Part shown: positions 59,680-64,000 of the stretch, one piece after another
Position numbering within the stretch: the stretch's first letter is position 1
Layout: the number at the start of each line of letters is the position of its first letter
Origin: Ailanthus altissimus
Lineage: Eukaryota; Streptophyta; Magnoliopsida; Sapindales; Simaroubaceae
NCBI GenBank assembly: GCA_946807835.1
Contig: OX327686.1
Coordinates: 4,030,001 to 4,094,000 of the forward strand
Length of the DNA stretch: 64,000 nucleotides
Direction: 5' to 3'
Notes under the pieces: model-generated
Told to the model about the DNA's origin: nothing
What the model saw: the letters and a program-made list of their open reading frames with translations, nothing else
The model's database searches: none
Translations under genes and position numbers: made by a program

Positions 59680-60800
59680 CTACTTGTACATACTGATTAG
59701 TGAGTTAATCATTCTCCTTAGCCTGTCTTTGGCTAGCTGGTACTTTTCAAGTTCCATCTCAAGAGTCATAGTCTTTCTTTGGGTGGACTTGGAGGAACTC
59801 GCTGGTGTTCTTGGTTCATCTTCAAAGATCTCCTCGTTGAAGTGTTGATCTGGGGGCATATCAAATCTACTTTCAGGCTCTACTTCAACTTCTATTGACT
59901 TGGGTGCTGAGTCTTCCTTGGGCACAGGTTCTTCTTTCTCATCTTCTTGGGAAGTTTTTAGCATCGTCATCTCATTGAACGTCACATCACGGTTTATGAT
60001 ACTCAATAGTGGTGTCAAGTCTTTACACCATACCTTGTATCCTTTCACTCTTTCGGGATATCCTATGAAAACCCATTTGATAGCTCTAGGTTCCAACTTC
60101 CCCTCCTTAACATGTATAAAGGCAGAGTAATCAAATATTCTGAGGTAGTCATACTTCAGAGGGTTGCTAGACCATTTCTCTTTTGGCATCTTGAAGTCAA
60201 TTGATGAGGAGGAACTTCTATTAATCAAGTAAGCTGCTGTCACTACAGCTTTTCTCCAAAATGCCTTTGATATATTTGCATTGGTAAGTATGCATCTAAC
60301 CCTTTCAAGTAGGGTACTATTTATCCTTTCAGCTATGCTATTCTGTTGTGGTGTTGATCTTACTGTTCTATGCCTCACAATCCCATGCTTGGCACAAAAC
60401 CTATCAAACTCTCTATTGTAAATTCGAGGCCATTGTCAGTTCTCAACCTCTTTACCCTTTTACCAGTCTGATTCTCAACAAGAGCCTTCCAAGTCTTGAA
60501 TACATCAAACACTTGATCTTTGCTCTTCAACATACAGACCCACAACTTCCTTGAATAGTCATCAATTAAACTGAGAAAATACCTGGCACCACCATGAGTA
60601 GTTGTCTGAGCTAGCCCCCAAAGATCCTAGTGTATGTAGTCAAGAGTCCCCTTAGTCTTGTGTTCTCCGGTTAAACCTCACCCTATGTGCTTTCCCAAGC
60701 ACACAATGCTCACAAAACTCCAAGGGCTGGAACTTATCCTCACCAAACGCCTTTTGACTAAATAACTCCTTCATATTTCTCTCGCCTAAGTGTGCTAGTC
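59680..60800 (-). pseudogene. Integrase remnant of copia element 3
   Basis: 59680-60378 is a 232-codon frame beginning in HRTVRSTPQQNSIAERINSTLLERVRC, the end of the integrase catalytic core with its Glu, followed by LINRSSSSSIDF, KWVFIGYPERVKGYKVW and a Glu/Pro-rich linker before RT. Upstream, RTDNGLEF (about 60415-60460) is in another frame, so a frameshift separates the catalytic Asp and Glu. Zinc-binding pieces lie at 60660-60800. Confidence 0.8.
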
Positions 60801-60807
60801 TAAGATG

Positions 60808-61200
60808 TCACAACTTAATTTGCATACTCTCATCATCTACAAAGAATAGTGTAGAACTACTCACGACTTCACCCTTAAGCACATAAATGTCTTTGCGCTT
60901 CTCTCCTTTCATTACCACTATAGAACCCTTTAAAACTCTTAGAATCTCTTCGTCAATCCTGATGGAACACCCATTCTGGTTTAGAGTCTTTAGTAAGATT
61001 AAGTTTCTCTTCAAGTCAGGAACATACGTAACATTTGCCAACTCTCTTACTCGCTCATCATATAGTCGAAGTTTAACACTACCAATTTTCATCATCTGAC
61101 ATGCAACGTCATTACCTATTAAGACCTTACTACCACTAATGGGCTGGAAATTTGTAAGCCAAGACTTGTACGGGCATATGTGAAAAGTACAACCAGAATA
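60808..61200 (-). pseudogene. Protease-region remnant of copia element 3
   Basis: 60808-61095 gives KIGSVKLRLYDERVRELANVTYVPDLKRNLILLKTLNQNGC, the segment following the copia aspartic protease. The protease motif itself lies near 61150-61200 (W-x-x-x-SGCT-H form) with a changed Asp and stops between the pieces. Confidence 0.75.
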
Positions 61201-61209
61201 AAAAACCCA

Positions 61210-62040
61210 TTATTTAGTGTTCTTACCATCAGTAGCAACGAGTGTCTCTCCGCTGTCATAGCTATCATCATAGGCAAGCACAACATCCGTTTTCTTCTTG
61301 TCTTGTGCTCTCTTCTCAGGATAGTCTATTATGAAGTACCCATCTTTCTTACAGCAATGGCACTTCCTAGGAGTCCTAGACTTAGATCTTGAGCCATATC
61401 TCATTCCATCTCTATATGAGGGTCTTCCTTTTACAGATAAACTTTCTGTATTGCCCTCGATCTACTTTTTTAATAACTTTGAGTTTAATGATGATTTCAC
61501 ATCACTCATCGTTAAAATCTCTCTACCATAGAGTAACATATCAACAAAGCTCTTATAACTCTTAGAGAGTGAACTCAGCAAGATAATTGCTCTATCTTGA
61601 TGTTGATAGACTCAAGATCAAGGATGATCTTATTGAAGGCGTCTATATGATTTTTCACTAGCGTCCCTTCTGACATGAACAGCTGATACAGCTTCTTCTT
61701 TATATGCAATCTGTTGGCCAACAATTTTCGCATATAAAGAAAGTCAAACTTCTTCCAAAGACTAATTGCCGTCGTCTTACATGCTACTTCCCTTAGTACT
61801 TCATCGTTCAATGACAGAACGATTGTGCTATGAGCTCTTTCTTGAATGTCTCTTCTTTCTACTTCAACTTTAGATGACTCTGGCATCTTTTCTTCATCAC
61901 TAGATGAAATTGCAGTCTCCTCTAATGTCGAGCCTAGCCTTTGGCTCACCAACAACACCTTAACATTCATCTTTTACAGATTGAAGCCATTCACACCGTT
62001 GAATTTCTCTACCTCATACTTAGGTGTGGTCATGTCTATT
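61210..62040 (-). pseudogene. gag remnant of copia element 3
   Basis: 61575-61970 has the copia gag fold (IVLSLNDEVLREVACKTTAISLWKKFDFLYMRKLLANRLHIKKKLYQLFMSEG in pieces) and 61210-61404 a decayed zinc knuckle, CHCCKKDGYFIIDY, in which the His and final Cys positions are Tyr. A stop and frame change separate the two. Confidence 0.8.
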
Positions 62041-62064
62041 TAGAACCAAACTCTAATACCAATT

Positions 62065-62782
62065 TGTTGAAGCGAAAGCACACAAATAAGCAAAATCACC
62101 CAAGTAATATATGCAGAACAAGTAATTAAGGAATGAAGAGAGAAAGGGTAGAAGAAGAACACACAAAAAATTACGTGGTTTGACAACTTGCCTACGTCTA
62201 CGGCGGATCAAGATCACACTCTTCTCTTATTATGAATCACAAGGCACTCACAAAGTATGCATTTTACAAGAAAGATCACAAAGAAAAATCTCTCTTATAC
62301 TCTAGGGATTTTCTCTCACAAAGAACCATAAAGATTTCTTACTTGATCACTTAGATCTATTGAGTTATCATAAAGATTATTAATGATCACTAATATATAT
62401 TTACAAGCCAATTGAGGACGTCCTAGGTTTACCCTAAACATGTGAGAGTCATATTAGGGAGTCCTAAAGTAAGTGAGAAACGAAATAAGGAAGTCACAAT
62501 TCGAGAAACTCTTCCCGCGCCCAGCGTTGCGGCACTCAGCTCTCACCACCGAGGCTAGTGCGCCCGTCTGAGCCCCACGGCGCTGTTGCCTGGCGCCATG
62601 GCGCTCACGTTCTGGACTAGACGCCACGGCGCCTAGCTTTGGTCGTTACGGCGCTCACGCCTGTGCACTACTCTCTTCATTTTTTTGCCTCATTTTGCAT
62701 CCGTCTTCGATCCTTGTGTACCATACGCACTTGACTTGCTCTCCAAATTATATCCCGATGATTTTTACTCAATATTCTCACA
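62065..62782 (-). repeat. 5' LTR of copia element 3
   Basis: On + it reads TGTTGAAGCGAAAGCACAC to AATATTCTCACA. It shares CCTACGTCTACGGCGGATCAAGATCACACTC and the GC-rich island (about 62510-62660) with the other LTR and with the solo LTR at 41187-41874. Confidence 0.9.
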
Positions 62783-62787
62783 ATTAG

Positions 62788-64000
62788 GTAGAGGTTATTC
62801 AGTATTCAAACCAAGTGTTTTGGCCTTTTTGCAGGTGAACATCATGGCATAAATGACCAGGTAAAATATAGCGGTATATACGTACTTCTTCTTCTGCTGT
62901 GCATTGTATCCCCTCTATTAAATTCTCATCATGTTTGAGTTGTCAAATTTTCGCTCTGTAATCTACTAAGTTTGTATAAGTTTTTATTGTTGACTCTAAA
63001 ATTTTTTTATGTGTGTGAAAAACTTCATTCACAAGTAAAATAAGAATAAAAAAAATTATAATAAAGAAATAAAATAATTACGCAAAAAGATTACGTGGTT
63101 TAGTAACAAATACCTACTTCCAAATGATTATGAGATCCTAGTCTCCGTTATTCGTTCACAAAGAACATAAATCACAAAAATCTCTCACAAGAGATAATAA
63201 AAAATATATAATTAATATATGAGCTCTTAAGGATCTCAATGGTTTCTTAATCAATCGGATCTCAAGCACTCTTATGATACTTTCTTACACACTCACCACT
63301 TAAGACTTTTTAGCTTCCTATTTTCATTTTTGGAGTTTTTCTCTAATATTTTTGTAATCTAATAAGGTTATAAGGGTTTATATAGTGTTTAAAATGTCCT
63401 TAAAAATCATATTTTTAGTTAGAATAAGAGTTCATACGTGTAGAAGTCTAAACTCACTTAAAGAAGTCAATCCGAGTTAAAACTAGAATTTTTTGAAATA
63501 GGGCACCGCAGCACTAGTGCGATCTCGACATAGCGTCATGCCGCTAATGATTCTATCTTCAGCACTACAGCAATGGAAACACAATGCTGCAGTGCTCAGG
63601 GCTAAAAAGGTCATTTGTTTATTTTAACCTACTTTTTGTGACAAGACCCTACCCGAGCACTTTTTTAAAGTCAAAATGGATCATGCGATAACATGTGATT
63701 GACATACTCTTTACTCATTGTGTTTGATACAATAAGGCTATGTATCTCAACAAAAAATGTACATGTGTACATAAATATACAGTACATAACAATTTATGTA
63801 ACTATGTATATCGTGTGCCAACATTAAAATATGAAGACTGTATCACACTATACGAACTTTTGTGATAACCTGAAAAAATAGGAGAAAATAAAAAAAAAGA
63901 GTGAACTTGTGGCTAGTGAGTGGACATAGTTCTGAAAATATTATATATTTCGTAAATATATATATATGTATATACACATACTAACAATAATAATTTTTTA
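62788..64000. other. Intergenic DNA, including a probable decayed LTR
   Basis: 62788-63000 may be the sequence that adjoined the SCPL promoter before the copia insertion. 63010-63700 is the LTR-like block described separately. 63700-64000 is AT-rich with an (AT)n run at about 63955-63968. No gene was recognised. Confidence 0.45.
63016..63700 (-). mobile_element. Probable solo copia LTR, decayed
   Basis: The layout is that of the copia element 3 LTR read on minus: ATTACG-GGTTTAGTAACAAATACCTAC-T near 63085-63120, a CTCACAAGAGATAA stretch, a TATA-like segment near 63377-63390, and a mostly CpG-poor island at 63500-63600 (GGCACCGCAGCACTAG, AATGCTGCAGTGCTCAGG). Sequence identity is too low for the same family. 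Ends and target duplication were not resolved. Confidence 0.45.

Larger units (their letters stand above)
57281..62782 (-). mobile_element. Ty1/copia LTR retrotransposon 3, full length, decayed
   Basis: 5502 bp flanked by the exact target duplication ATTAG (57276-57280 and 62783-62787). LTRs of 715 and 718 bp lie at the ends (57281-57995, 62065-62782). The primer site next to the 5' LTR, read on minus, is ATTGGTATTAGAGTTTGG, near the initiator Met-tRNA form, and the polypurine tract next to the 3' LTR is GAGGGGATT. The order gag, protease, integrase, RT, RNase H on the minus strand is Ty1/copia. All frames are interrupted. Confidence 0.93.

Overview
This is plant nuclear DNA, almost certainly from a eudicot. 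Coding genes are split by GT-AG introns (one GC-AG), the intergenic DNA is very AT-rich, and much of the window is Ty1/copia, Ty3/gypsy and Mutator-like transposon sequence. Nothing bacterial, viral or organellar was seen. The species cannot be named from the sequence alone. Every identification is from reading motifs and splice sites by eye; no database search was possible.

Four host genes are well supported. (1) A three-exon Rubisco small-subunit gene on + (774-1672) that differs from the usual leaf form and may be the RbcS-T type. (2) An intronless gene on - (6230-6835) for the U4/U6.U5 snRNP 27 kDa splicing protein. (3) A seven-exon receptor-like cytoplasmic kinase of class VI on + (43082-46165). 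(4) A fourteen-exon serine carboxypeptidase-like protein on - (53037-56910), probably of the acyltransferase clade. They do not form a pathway and are simply neighbours.

The middle, about 9-42 kb, is mostly transposon debris: copia element 1 (+, 9264-17628, its 5' LTR split by a 2.6-kb insertion); a decayed DUF1985 gene fragment of the sort carried by transposons (18.1-18.5 kb); copia element 2 (-, 19289-24623); an LTR-like relic (25.5-27.2 kb); a Ty3/gypsy relic (28.6-31.7 kb) with a small tRNA-derived SINE in it; a Mutator-like element with long inverted ends and a clean 9-bp target duplication (32247-34810); a MITE-like palindromic element (36.59-36.90 kb); and two isolated LTRs (40.1-40.9 and 41.19-41.87 kb). 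Copia element 3 (-, 57281-62782, target duplication ATTAG) lies just upstream of the carboxypeptidase-like gene, and another LTR-like block lies at 63.0-63.7 kb.

Transposons sit next to two host promoters. A Mutator-type terminus ends about 240 bp upstream of the Rubisco small-subunit ATG, and copia element 3 ends 370 bp upstream of the carboxypeptidase-like ATG. All retroelement reading frames are broken by stops and frameshifts, many at positions that fit C-to-T decay. I found no convincing new multi-gene system. The most unusual items are the divergent small-subunit gene beside a Mutator end, GC-rich islands shared by several LTR families, and the CpG decay that differs between the two LTRs of copia element 1.
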